A stretch of 64,000 nucleotides of DNA, taken from positions 1 through 64,000 of the forward strand of contig JASAND010028429.1 of NCBI GenBank assembly GCA_030248195.1, given 5' to 3'. The notes under the pieces were generated by a model. It had not been told where the DNA came from, searched no databases, and worked only from the letters and a program-made list of their open reading frames with translations. Position numbers and translations under genes: made by a program. Positions 10,201 to 21,061 of this stretch are shown piece by piece (position 1 is the stretch's first letter; each line of letters starts with the position of its first letter). The DNA is from Trissonchulus latispiculum (lineage: Eukaryota; Nematoda; Enoplea; Enoplida; Ironidae).

Positions 10201-10210
10201 TAGATAGATA
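10138..10210. repeat. TA and GATA microsatellite
   Basis: About 25 TA units followed by GATA units. Absent from duplication copy A, so it arose after or during divergence of the copies. Confidence 0.9.
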
Positions 10211-10560
10211 GCTAGATATATCTATATTATATGCTAACTATTATATTATATGTTAGCTATAGCTTGTTCGATTAAAACAACTTGAGGAATATATGTGTAA
10301 ATAGATAAAGTGAAGTGGTACAGCTAGCAGACAGAGGATAGTTGATGGCACCTTCATAGGGGAATGTGGATCAAAAATCTCAAAAATAACTTACGATCTA
10401 AGCCTTGTTTCACTATATCTGACTCCGTAAAGCATCAAATTATTTCACTTGACATTTTTCACGCTACACTTTTCAATTCAATCTTATATTGAACGCAAAA
10501 AAGGAAGGAGAAATAAAAAGGCGAAAGAATGTAACAAAAAATAAACAAAAAACTAAGTCA

Positions 10561-10928
10561 TATTAAGATGACGCTTCCAAATAGATAGCAGCTTCCACAA
10601 AGGTTGAAGTTCCAAACTGGAGCTACTCGAGAAGAAATGTCTGTTTACCCTTGTGTCTGCTTGGGCGCTCAAACAGTAACTGTAGCTTGTCCCATTAAGA
10701 TTTGCATGCAAGCTCACATCTAGCCGCTATAGTGCTAATGTTCATTTAAATGTGAGCTCAAAACTGGGGGCTTCTATTTGTAATTCATATTCGTTCGGAA
10801 CATTAACTCGTCCTAAATTTTGCTTCAACACAAGTAAAATCTCTGCATTTCCCAACGGTTGGCTGTTTGGTGAACTGTACATGAATTAGTTCTGACAAAC
10901 TTTGAGTAAAATATTCCCTATCTCTAAG
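10561..10928. other. Non-coding
   Basis: Nothing recognised. Confidence 0.5.
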
Positions 10929-11145
10929 GGTCTATCTCTTTAAAGATTAAAATGGTTGGATTAAACGGATTAAAAATCACCCGGATTAAAATTTTAATTG
11001 CTATTTATTTAATGCTGGATTAAACGGAATAAAGTTAACTAGTTTAATCCGACCATTTTTAATTCCCGGCTTAAAAGAATTAATTTTAATGCATTTAATC
11101 CGCCATTAAGAAACAAAGGTTTTACTGCGGAATCTTTTTCGCTTC

Positions 11146-11190
11146 ATTTGCATAACTATTTTGCATATTCTCCTGATCATACAGGATAAA
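11146..11190 (+). promoter_or_regulatory. Octamer ATTTGCAT and TATA-like GATAAAAAG
   Basis: ATTTGCAT (11146-11153), a related TTTGCAT near 11160 and GATAAAAAG near 11185 precede the gag-like pseudogene. The second copy of this gene (minus, 15 kb) has two octamers in the same relative place. Confidence 0.4.
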
Positions 11191-11379
11191 AAGAGGGAAC
11201 TGTGCTACGCAATCGCACAAGTTGTTTTCAGTTACTGCTCTGCTTACTGTTCCTTTCGCCACCATTTGGTTTTATAAATGTAACACTTGGTTGTTCTATA
11301 ACTTTTCGTTCTGCTGTTTCGGAATCTGTTTCTTGATTCTCTTTCTGTGCATCATTGCCTGTTTTACTTCGCTCGTTAT

Positions 11380-11995
11380 AGGACGACGGAAACCCATCCC
11401 GAGACTGAACTCGCTCTTTCTGAGGACAAAATCTGAGAAATTATCCGTCAGGAAGCTTCAAAATTTTCTGCGGCGTCTCATGAACCTTTGAGCGCTCGCC
11501 TTGACTCCAAAGGCTTACAACATTAAGCTGATGCATTGACAAAGTTGGACCGTTGCCTTCTAAAAATTGAAGATATTATTTCAACTCCCAAGTTGATGGG
11601 GATGACATCAAACATGCTATTTTAGAAGGACGGGTTGGTTTGCCGCACCGAGTTTTCGAACGTTGTTTTCATGATCTTTACTCGTTTTTTACCTCTTTTG
11701 ACTTCGCGATTCCAATGTTCCATTCTCTGCTTTTCTCTCGTGTAATTTTCTATTTTAGGCCGTGATCAAAGACCGGCTCAAACTTCTTCGCATTGCTGAT
11801 GCCGGTCAGCCGTTCAGAAGTACCAAGGTGCTTCTGAGCTCGAGGAAGATGCAACCGACTCGAAACGAATCCAGAAGTGCATTCAAGCGGCTAAAACTGA
11901 ATTTCAACAGCGCCAGTCAAGCGGCGGCTTTCCGTATTTTATTTGCAATAAAACTGTGTTATTTTGAAATAAAATGCAAAAATAACAGCGATTAA
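11380..11995 (+). pseudogene. Decayed gag-like ORF with an apparent intron
   Basis: One frame reads a coherent protein through about 11380-11600, containing IIRQEASKFSAASHEPLSAR, GLQ and LTKLDRCLLKIEDI, interrupted by two stops and at least one frameshift. A GT-AG gap of about 125 bp (to TTTTAG at 11759) precedes AVIKDRLKLLRIADAG. The frame then shifts to GASELEEDATDSKRIQK. These blocks align with the minus-strand copy at 14966-15798, which lacks the gap. AATAAA follows at 11947-11952. The helical, charged sequence is reminiscent of gag-like ORFs of DIRS/Ngaro-type retroelements; that link is weak. The longer open frame at 11222-11491 is an alternative frame. Confidence 0.5.
11947..11952 (+). 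terminator. Poly(A) signal AATAAA
   Basis: AATAAA directly after the gag-like pseudogene, with a second AATAAA 20 bp on. Confidence 0.5.
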
Positions 11996-12314
11996 AAATT
12001 TTAATCCGCCAACTTTTAATCCGTTTAATCCGCGTAGTTGCAGGAGAATTAAAAACTAGTTGAAAATGCAGGCAGCGGATTAAACGGATTAAAATTAATC
12101 TTTAAAGAAACAGCGATTAAGCAGGTCGGATTAAAATTAACTCGTTGATTTTTTTAATCCAAAGCGTAAAGAAACAGGATTAGACTAAAATTTTAATCCT
12201 TGGTGTATTAAAGAAATAGGATTAAACTTAATCCGTTTAATCCGAGGTGCTATTTCCTTAATGCCGATTAATTTTAATCTAATCCGCTTAATCTTTAAAG
12301 AAATAGGGTCTAAG

Positions 12315-13916
12315 TGAGAGCAAAATTCGAGGAATTGTACTGTATGCTTTAATTCTCTTACAGAAACCAAACAATGGAGGTATTGTTTAAATTAAACTCT
12401 GTAACTAAATCACTGCAGTTCCTTCCGATTTCCCCTAATTTCAATTTTTTTCTACTTGCCAGGCAGGCATCCAACTAAAGTTCACAACTAGCGGCCGTTA
12501 GTGCACTGCCAACACAGATTAGTGCCATAGTTGTAGTCTACAACAGAAATCAGAACAAGCTTGATGTTTGCGTGAATAACCTGCTGCGATTTTTCAAGTT
12601 TTTATCCACTCAACAAGAGCTTTCGAATGATACCCATATTAGGTGGTTTCCGTTACTTTCAAATTTGACCACTAGCAGCATAGCTTAACCGTTTACATTG
12701 CTTTAGCGTGCAACGTGAAGATTCCGTCTACAGTAATACCCTAAAAGATCAGCAAACATACTATTTTGAGCTCTACAGGTTATACTCTTATCTCTACAAC
12801 ATTGTGACAGCATTTATGAATGGCTAATTAAATTAACGAATTAACAATCAGATATTAAACGTATTCTTATGAGCGGACGGGTAGCGTGATAAACTGCAAA
12901 TTAGGCTAAAATTGGCGTATTGCTGTTGGTCAGCTGCTCACGTTGTCTGTTATTGGCTAGAACGCGTTCATGCGATAAATAGTTTAACTTAATATTAACT
13001 TCAGATTCAGATTAACATTTCTTCATGTATTTAGAGCAACGAGAAAACGTTTAACATTAGATAAAGTTAATCCTGAGATCATCTCATTGCATAAGTTAAA
13101 TTGAAGTTAATCCTAAACTTAATCTTATTCGATGGAAACTGCCGTAAGTATTTGACCACGTACATGGTTCATATATATTCATGCGAAAAAAATGAAACCA
13201 AATCCAAGAATGTTGAAGAAAGAATATTCGCTTCTCCCTTAACTCGAAAGTTTGTCTCTAACCATACGCGCTCTTAGAAGTGTCATAAGTTTTCAGTCCC
13301 CTCAGTAGTTGACATATTAACTCAACCAGGGGAATTGTTTCCCTAATATCCAAGTTTCGGTCACCGATAAGTTGGTTAGATAAGTTAGATTAGTTAAATA
13401 TAATTCATTAAAAGAAAATTCAAAATGTTCCAACGAATTTATAAAGCAATTAGTTTATATAGTTTGTGCAACGAGTTTATAATTCATTCTGCCTGTAATG
13501 CAATAATGCAATAATTAAGAAATTGGAACTTGTAAAGATCACTAGCGAATTACCAACAGTAGAATTGGCTAAATGCCAAGCAGAAAACAACCACGCATTT
13601 GTATATGGGCGCGCGAAATGTAATTGGGTTTGCCCTCGAAACTCGCAGGAGGGGCCCCGAGTTAGCACACCAAGCATGTGTAAAAATAAAAATGGCTTGT
13701 GCAAAATATTATTAAATTGACTATTGCGCAGGTTCTACAATTCGGTAGTGTATGCCTAATCTCTCTTCTCTCGTGCCTATCTAATAAAAACTAATCAAAA
13801 AGTTAAAACACGTTTTCTTTTTACTATGAATTTACAAGAATACAACTGCTCATCTTTAAATCATAAGAATTTAATTACCAAACTGGAGAAAATTCGAGAA
13901 TAGTAATACAGAACTA
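12315..13916. other. Non-coding
   Basis: No exon recognised. About 12590-12640 matches the satellite motif of 55.8-56.5 kb (AAGAGCTTTCGAATGATACC), an isolated copy of that family. Confidence 0.5.
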
Positions 13917-14665
13917 AAGTCTGACCAAAAAATGTAGGGAGCGAAACTGTTTTGTTTATACTGAATTACCGGTACATTTTTGCTGTAGCAATGTGTAAAT
14001 TTTCCGAACCGTCATGGCATGAACTTTCTTTTGGTTGAAAAAATTTTTTTAAAAATTAACATTCATCAAAAGAAGTCGATTTTTTAAGTTTTGAAAGATC
14101 AGTAGATGCCAGGAACTAGCCGTTTGGTGGAAAATTAGCCCATGTCCCAAACATTTTGAATCCCGAATATCAGCTCATTTCTTCAAAAATTGCGATAGTT
14201 ATTCAATTTTTTCGATTTTCAAAATCCTTTGGTCTTTGCCGCTTTTCCAACTTTGACTGGCTATTACTCGCGACTCACTCAATGCAAAAAATTTTTAATT
14301 GGATTTTCAGGACCGCTTACGTGTCAGCTTTCATGTGATATATGTGGTTTTCAAAATTTTAAAATCGATTTTTTCGAAAAATACCACTTTTTGACCCAAA
14401 ATTTCGACAATGCTAATCCAGCAAAAGTGGGTAAAAATAACATTATCATAAAGTTTAATCTGAGCTGAATCCAACGATATAAAGTTTTCGTGGCTACGAT
14501 TTATATTGCACCCGTAACGAATTTTTAAGCAATTTCCTATTTCAGCTGATTTCTGACAAGTTGTGCTATATTGTGCATTGATTTGCCGCAAATTTGCAGC
14601 AAAAATGTACCGGTAATTCAGTATAAACAAAACAATTTCGCTCCCTACATTTTTTGGTCAGACTT
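13917..14665. mobile_element. TA-flanked TIR element (749 bp), foldback family, short-arm form
   Basis: AAGTCTGACCAAAAAATGTA starts the element and its complement ends it. Terminal inverted repeats are about 70 bp and TA lies on both sides (13915-13916 and 14666-14667). The interior matches one arm of the giant palindromes at 41326-42641 and 50048-51380 (shared GACTGGCTATTACTCGCGACTC). Target TA suggests Tc1/mariner-type mobilisation. No transposase. Confidence 0.85.
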
Positions 14666-14667
14666 TA

Positions 14668-14904
14668 GCAAGAATCAACGAGTCTCAGCTGCCTAACAAA
14701 ACATACTTACAAAAATGTCCTACACCCGACTTACTGCTCCAAAACCCAACCAATACTGACTTAACTTTTGAATTCAATACTGAACACGTGTTACAAATTA
14801 GTCCCGTAGCTAACCCTAATTTGCATGTAGCGTTCAACACAGAAATTTCCATGATTTCAATAGAAAGAAAAAGATGAATTGTTTTTTCAAATATTACCGA
14901 ATAA
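14668..14904. other. Non-coding
   Basis: Spacer between the TIR element and the gag-like pseudogene. Nothing recognised. Confidence 0.4.
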
Positions 14905-14905
14905 C

Positions 14906-14911
14906 TTTATT
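14906..14911 (-). terminator. Poly(A) signal AATAAA
   Basis: Minus-strand AATAAA 55 nt beyond the end of the gag-like pseudogene frame. Confidence 0.45.
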
Positions 14912-14965
14912 TTTCAACAAAAATGCAAGAAAACAAAAGAATGAAAGAAAAACGAAGATATAGTG

Positions 14966-15798
14966 TCAGCGCCAAGAATATGGGTAGGAATGCTGGGTGG
15001 AATCTGAGAAGTTGGAGGAAAACTTCCGTTTGTTCGCCGCTTCAGCTTCGTCAGCGTCAGCATCGTCAATCGGTTTCTGAATTTTCTTGCTTTCGGTTTC
15101 TGATTCACCGATGTCCGAGGCGCCTTGAAATATTTTGACAACGGACCAACCTCCTCTGTCCGGCAATCCTTAGGAGCTTCTGGCGATCCTTAATCAGACC
15201 ACGAGCTGAGTCGACTGCGTCTAGGATGGCGTCACCGGCTACAGTACTGTCCAAGTTTGAGACGGCGGCAGTAATTTTCACCAGCTCTTGGTCGATAGCA
15301 AAGAGATGGTCGGCTTGTTGCTGTAGACCAGGGGCCAGTTTCATAAAACTTTATCGAGTCGTCGAGTCGAGTAGCTGCTCTATGCTGGAAATATCTGTGA
15401 CTTGTGCACCTGAAACGCGAAAACTGTTGAAAAATATCTGCTAGTTTTCGAGTCGAGTTCTCTAGTTAAATTTTAAATTTTAAAATTTTTTAAAAACTTA
15501 ATGTTCCGACCGTAGAACTATTTTAAATTGTCCTACAAATTGCACCGACCAAAAATTAGACCTCGATGACTACTGTTTAGTTTTTAATACCGAAGAGATA
15601 ACATACTGCCAGCAAATGGCTATTCGACGACTCGCAGACTCGAGAACAGATTTATGAAACTGGCCCCAGGTGAACTAAACCTGGTAGGCAAATCGAGCGT
15701 GGGCTGATTAGAGAAATTTTAGTTACCAAAGCAGCTGGAATCAACTGGTTGACTTGGTCTACGGAGCGTCCAGAGGGAATAGCACCAGAATCTGACAT
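14966..15798 (-). pseudogene. Second decayed gag-like ORF, interrupted by a MITE
   Basis: It starts at an ATG (15796-15798) with MSDSGAIPSGRSVDQVNQL and is interrupted by a 335-bp MITE at 15332-15666. It continues as LQQQADHLFAIDQELVKI and AILDAVDSARGLIKDRQKLL, then shifts frame to FQGASDIGESETESKKIQK with an acidic tail. It is the same family as 11380-11995, but the sequence corresponding to that copy's gap is continuous here, as expected of a spliced or retro-copied form. It is non-functional as it stands. Confidence 0.5.
15332..15666. mobile_element. MITE with GGGCCAGTTTCATAAA ends and 3-bp target duplication
   Basis: GGGCCAGTTTCATAAA at the left and its complement at the right, with CAG on both sides (15329-15331 and 15667-15669). 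A 3-bp duplication and GGGCC ends suggest a PIF/Harbinger-type non-autonomous element. It splits the gag-like pseudogene. Confidence 0.8.
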
Positions 15799-15904
15799 AG
15801 AGAGCAAACAGTAAGACGGAAAAAATCAGACGCAACTGGGTAGCGCAAGCTGTATTGCGCTTGTGTGAAGAAGAGTAACATGAATTCCTCTCTGCGGGGT
15901 CATT

Positions 15905-15929
15905 ATGCAAATGAACTATGTATGCAAAT
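15905..15929. promoter_or_regulatory. Two ATGCAAAT octamers upstream of the gag-like gene
   Basis: ATGCAAAT at 15905-15912 and 15922-15929, about 110 bp upstream of the ATG of the minus-strand pseudogene. This parallels the octamer before its relative at 11.1 kb. Confidence 0.45.
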
Positions 15930-16011
15930 GAGATTTCTACTTCGAAATGCTTCAGTTTAGAATAATACGCCACACATGGTTAGCATATTGTTGTAGTGGA
16001 AAAAGTCAAAT

Positions 16012-16800
16012 TTTTATACCGCCGGAGGCGGTATACTTGTAATGGGTTGACCCATTTGAATTCCTATGTTTTGCATGTAAATTGTTTGGCGCGGAGGATT
16101 TCGGTCCTATCTTCAACACATGTCCCTAGTACGCAGGTTTTTTTGTCCAACAGTTTTTCTATGATTTTGCAATTTTTACAGCATTGTTATAGTCCATTTT
16201 CTTCAAGTTCTTTGCTCTGTAAATTGTTTTGCAAACGGCCACTGTCTGCCTTTTTTCATATTACCGAAAACCGGGCGTTATTTGCCTGTCACTTGATTGG
16301 CAAAGGTTTAACAGATCAATAAATATAGCTAATACTTCCGTTAAAATTTTCGTGTGAAAAGATTGATTTTGCGCTTGCACTGTATTTCTTGCATTAGTGT
16401 CTACTTTGCTTTAGAATTTACATAGAATAAATTGTTTAAAATAAACATAGATATAATTTAATCATAATTTTCTTTCTAGCGGTTTAGTCAATTAATTACA
16501 TAGTCGTTAATGTCAGAGTGGTGCAGTGGTTAGAGTGTCCGCTTTGCACTGGTTCGGACGTAGATCGAATCCTTCTTCCGGCAAAATTTTACTTTCACAA
16601 TTGAATACTTTCCAATAAATGCTTTCCAATAAAATACTGTCATTCTTTTGTCTCAGAAACCCCAAATGTTGGGGAGTTTAAACTAGTCAAATGCTAGCGT
16701 CACAATACAGTAGAACAATATGTTCTAATCAAAACAAACAAAACATTGAACACATAAATTTCAAACACTACGGCGGTATTTATTCCCCTTTTAAGGGGTA
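16012..16800. repeat. Repeat with a 5' hairpin and a SINE-like segment
   Basis: It begins with TATACCGCCGGAGGCGGTATA (a near-perfect palindrome at 16015-16035) and ends near CGGCGGTATTTA (about 16770). CCTATCTTCAACA at about 16109 is shared with a similar hairpin-led sequence near 24592 (ATTCCTGCTGGAGCAGGAAT). Family unknown. Confidence 0.45.
16511..16582 (+). repeat. tRNA-derived SINE head
   Basis: The A-box-like TGGTGCAGTGGTTAGAG and B-box-like GATCGAATCC are spaced as in a tRNA, but the acceptor stem does not pair and the anticodon loop is too long. This indicates a SINE or tRNA pseudogene, not a functional tRNA. Confidence 0.55.
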
Positions 16801-17696
16801 ACTTGTTTCTATATATAATGTATTCTTGGCATAGCCAAAACACATCGCTTTCCCTGGTGGGTTTGAGAGTAGACAGATTTAAAAGCCATGCTAATTGTAA
16901 CCTACAGGTTTCTGTAAGAAGTTCTAGTTTTTTTGTAAATAGTGGTTAATTCAATTAGGATAAAAGTCGAAAGTTTGATTCAGCGTAAGGACAGAAGGAG
17001 ACAGTTTTGAGTCCACCAACGATGACAGTTTTACCCTCCAATGACTATACTCATTATCAAGGTGGGTGACTGTGATATTGAAGCTGCGGGCGGACATGGC
17101 AGTTTTTCTACTTTACTGACGCAACTGTAGTATTGTTTATGAATTTAAGCTGACATAGACTTTGCTGAGCAGGCAATGAAATTACAATCCGACTGTGTTG
17201 TTTTATGCGGCTTTTGGAGCCAAGGGAACACTAAGCTTCCGTTCACTCGTTCAGGTTCGACGTTCTGGCAAGGCACGGCAAAATTTGTTGGCATTTCTAA
17301 ACTGCCGGGCCATATGTATTCTTTCACTCACTTGTTGAAAATCAAGATGAAATTTGACGAAACTTTTCAGAATAGGTTCTTTTAGCGTTCTAACATCCTA
17401 CACGCAATCCTTCTATTAAAAGTCGATATTTCCATTCAATGCAGCTTTTGTCAATTTCTGACGGTTGTGCGGCGGCTGCATAGCTATAACTATATTCGGA
17501 TGACAGATCTTGTTGAGCTCTACAGTTTTGCTTTTGAAAACATCTTTTTAGCTTTTCTCTATCGCGAGATATAGCCAATTCATTTAGCAGTCAAAAACTT
17601 GTCATTTTTGCAGAAATTAAGCAATCCATTATTTCTTGAACTACGCAAGCCGTAAAATTTAACTAAGGATCTCGATTCGAAGGTCTCACAGATGCC
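16801..17696. other. Possible decayed coding fragments, unassigned
   Basis: The minus frame around 17022-17100 (HLDNEYSHWR then GTAAAA) and the open frame 17145-17327 could be exon fragments. They lack mutual phase support and I recognise no family. Confidence 0.25.
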
Positions 17697-18115
17697 AATT
17701 ATTTGAGGTACGATCATCTTCCAACTGCTATCCCATAGGCTGTAATCCCCAGATCGCGGTTTTTCAAAAGCACGATCAATTTTTCGAGCGATTGTGGAGC
17801 ATTTACTGTACAAGGCAGAGAGCTAGATAGATGTGTTCTACACAAAATACCTTGGAACCGTTTTTAGTTGCTACATTCTTGCCTGCCACAGGTTTCGCGC
17901 AGGTGTTGCAAGGCATGATAATCTTCCAACTGCTATCCCGTATACTGCTACCACAAAAATGTAGTTTTTCTAAAACCACGACCATTTTTCCCAACGATTG
18001 TGGAACAATTACTTTGCAAGCTAGAGGGTTGACTCTTAGCAAATGTGTTCTACACAAAAATAACAAGAGACCCTTTTTTAGTTGCACCGATTGCTACTTT
18101 CCATCGAAAGTGATC
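17697..18115. repeat. Tandem duplication of about 205-210 bp
   Basis: ATCTTCCAACTGCTATCCC recurs at about 17715 and 17921, and TGTGTTCTACACAAAA at about 17831 and 18043. On the minus strand both copies read a related peptide (SSWKMIVPQ and SSWKIIMPC). The second has CNTCAKPVAGKNV...FCVEH, which has the spacing of half a LIM-type zinc finger. It could be a duplicated old exon; confidence in coding is low. Confidence 0.6.
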
Positions 18116-19876
18116 GCTTGCCAAAGTTGGGCAAAGTAGGCAAAATCAAGGTTCCGCATATATTTTTGTTTTGAATTGAACGGGTGAACGGATATAAAAT
18201 AACTTCACCTCAAATCTGAGATCTCATGTGTTAAACACAGGAAATTAGAAAAGTTGTCACTTTTTCAAGTGCGCCAGAGAAATCTCACGAATGGCGACAA
18301 AATGGATCCGCCTAAACTTTATATTATTCATTTCCATGTCTTCGGACTGTGATTTGTAGGAATTAGAATTTTAAATTAGGTCTTTAGAAAATCTTAATGA
18401 ATTTTTGAAGTATTAAAATTAATTTAACAACTTAAAAATTCATTACAGTTTTTTGAGTAATCGATGTTCAAAACAAAATATTCGCAGTTTTGCCAAAATT
18501 GTTTTTCTGCCAAATCTCTAGCTAACCCAACGAATAGGCATTGATAAAATGTGCAATGAGAATGTGTATCGATTGAGCATAAATAGGACCAAAAGTTTCT
18601 GCAAGAGCTGGTAGCAATTTTGAAAAAACTGATTTTCTTAAACAGCTATTTTTGGACCTTCAAAACCGTTTTTGACGAATACTGACTTAACCACTAGAGA
18701 TAGATCAAGGGTTGCAAAAGCAAAAATGTTCAGTTTTGGGCCCTTTCCAGCCATACATAACAAAAAATATGGTGTATTGACTACATACTGAGAGAATAAT
18801 GGCAAAAACCAAAGATTTCTTACCGTTTCTACTTAAAATCGTGTGACTGATTCCAGAATGTTAAAGAGCACCAAAATAATACCTATATTTGGAAAGTTTC
18901 ATCCACTTTCATAAAGAATGGAAGCCTATAAGGAATAGGGTCAAATTCACACAAAGTCATGTGATACCAGCACCTTAAGTCACTAACACGGAAAATATGT
19001 ACCGTTTCCACAAAATTTCTTGAGTTTTCGAGGATAGAAATTTCATGGTGGCTTAACGAACGAGCTCTTTCTAAATTGATTGAATTAAAGAGGTTCTCAC
19101 AACGGCACCCTTGTTGCTAGCTATTTTGAATTCACTTGACTTTCTAGATACTGTACATTTTCTAGATACATTCTACAGACTGTTATTCCTGTTAGAATAT
19201 GACTGTTTGCAGCTGCTACTAACTAAATAGATAAAAAACAGGCACTTTGGAAGAAACACTGCAGTTCTTCTTTAAACACCCAACTTCCAATCACGATGGT
19301 AAGTGGACAATTTTGGAATTTAATGACAGATATTAATAGAAACAAAATAAGCTGGATAGAATTTGTACTAGTCTTTATAAACAATATTGCAATGCACTGA
19401 ACGTTAATTGTTTGCGTCAAAAACGTCTTTTTGCGCTTCAGCGGGGGACGTTGAGAATTTTTTAAAAATTGAGAAACTTTGGTCTGAAAACCTTACAACC
19501 TTTAGTTTTCGACAGTAAATTTTATTCCTGTTATTTCCAGAATTTTGAAACGTAATTTCATTGAATATGCAGTCTCTAATGGCATAAAGTTTAAAATTGA
19601 TGATTGTAAAGTTGAAGCGCATACTTAAAATGAAATTACTCAGTTATCGATGTCAGTTTGTGATTATAATTATTAAATTAACTCAAGATAAAAAATATGT
19701 ATATTCCTAATTTTGCAGTTTTTTGAAAAATATTAAAACTTTCGCTGCCAGGCTCGAGCGGGCTGAAATTTTTCACGGGATGGGAGCAGCAAAAGTTCGG
19801 CCCATGCAGGTCTCTAGTTACGTTTCTATGCTATAAGTAGTGTTGTTGCCATGCGGCGGGTTCTCTGGCCCGGCCG
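18116..19876. other. Non-coding
   Basis: Nothing recognised in about 1.8 kb, AT-rich, with only short unsupported open frames. Confidence 0.5.
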
Positions 19877-20045
19877 GCCGGCCGGTCAAATCAGGCAATG
19901 ATGATGCAGGATGCTGATAAATAAATGCATACAGGTGATGATGCATACAGGTACTCCTGGTTATGTATATCAGATAATATCACGTACTGGCCTGGTTCAG
20001 AATATATACATGGATTGGCTCAACTTTAAGCCGGCCGGCCGCCCA
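19877..20045. repeat. GGCCGGCC-flanked segment
   Basis: CCCGGCCGGCCGGCCGG at about 19878 and GCCGGCCGGCCGCCC at about 20031 face each other across 140 bp with ATGATGCA direct repeats. It looks like a small inverted-repeat element, but no clear target duplication is seen. Confidence 0.4.
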
Positions 20046-20255
20046 GTTGGTTTGACACTGGCCAGTCAACAATTCTAGCTGTAAGATCGAAGAGAAGTCG
20101 ACTAATGGCTGTATGGCATACGCCAACGTAATAATTTTGTACTTTCAGCAGAACTAAATGATTACATTGACTAGGTATGGTTAAAGACAGTACCATTTGA
20201 CAAAAAAGCTTTTGCTTATTTGCAACAGAAGTTAAGTGTTCGATAAAACTAAAGC
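20046..20255. other. Non-coding
   Basis: Nothing recognised. Confidence 0.4.
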
Positions 20256-20748
20256 ATGAAAATGAATAAATTTGTTTAGTTCCTCGCCATCCTGCTAGTT
20301 CTTGGTCTAGCTATTTCAACAGTACATGGCTCAATCCTGTTGCCTTCCACGGTTCTCAAATCCTATATGAAGGATGTATGGAGCCGACAGGATCACCGAA
20401 GAAACGAAGTTCCGAAAACGACGGATTTCAAGCTCGCCAGATCGCTTAATAAATTGTTCCCTTTTAGCTGGGTTCTTATCAAAGTTCGTATGTAAAAACT
20501 CACTGACTGTTTATTGCCAAATAAACAGTAATTTAGTTGTATTCACCAAAATAGACAGCTGCTGTGGCTACAGCGGATATAGTTTTCCACGCATATGTTC
20601 TATTGGGTTATTAAATCTAGTGTTCAATACACTGCTTCTAAAAGCCAAATCTGCACACATAACTCAAAATGTAACTCTTGATGCATATAACAAAAACACC
20701 GTAGAAACAGCAATGGTAAATGTAATAACTTATCTGAATAATGACTGA
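20256..20748 (+). pseudogene. Remnant of a secreted-protein gene
   Basis: A frame from about 20280 reads FLAILLVLGLAISTVHGS, a good signal-peptide core, and stays open to about 20490. It is preceded in frame by a TAG that could equally be the AG of an acceptor (AATAAATTTGTTTAG). A second frame to 20748 carries Cys-containing, sequon-containing sequence (SCCGYSGYSF). The two parts do not join in phase by an obvious intron. Product unknown. Confidence 0.3.
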
Positions 20749-21061
20749 TTACTAAAGCTAAACTAGCATGAAATGCAGGATTTATTTCATACTATAAACA
20801 TTGGTATATTTAACAATTTCTATTTCTATAATCTTATTTATCTTAAATTCTATTTCTATTTCTATAAAATAATTCTTATTTCTATTTCATTCATTTCTTT
20901 CGTACTCATATCAGCTTCTGCGTCTAATTCGTATTCTATATCAATAAAGAACTTAAATCCTACCGGAGCTTTTAACAGGTGGGCCCAATCACACTACTGT
21001 CCATCTTTTCGACAATAAACAAGGTGGAAATTGGAATTCCGAAGATTGCAAGTTCGGGTCC
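20749..21061. other. Pyrimidine-rich TTTCTA tract and putative LTR-element leader
   Basis: 20810-20960 is a simple TTTCTA-type tract. 20990-21061 may be the first internal bases of the LTR element read on the minus strand, since GGACCCGAACTTGC follows the LTR end like a tRNA-derived primer site. Confidence 0.4.

Larger units (their letters stand above)
9511..10560. repeat. Segmental duplication, copy B
   Basis: Direct repeat of positions 1-850. The peptide gene and its flanks are the best conserved part. An AT microsatellite with GATA units has expanded at about 10138-10210. Differences in the 3' flank include indels that are not multiples of three, showing that region is untranslated. Confidence 0.85.
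10929..12308. mobile_element. 1.38-kb DNA element with GGATTAAACGG-type subterminal repeats and a gene cargo
   Basis: The ends match as inverted repeats over CTATxTCTTTAAAGATTAA. TCTAAG flanks both sides (10923-10928 and 12309-12314). About 180-300 bp at each end are packed with GGATTAAA and TTTAATCC motifs, typical subterminal binding sites. The middle (about 11115-11995) carries a decayed mini-gene with promoter-like and poly(A) motifs. No transposase is present. Confidence 0.7.

Noticed and set aside
20374..20748. 124-codon frame as an intact gene
   Set aside because: It conflicts with the signal-peptide frame that overlaps it, and no intron joins the two in phase.
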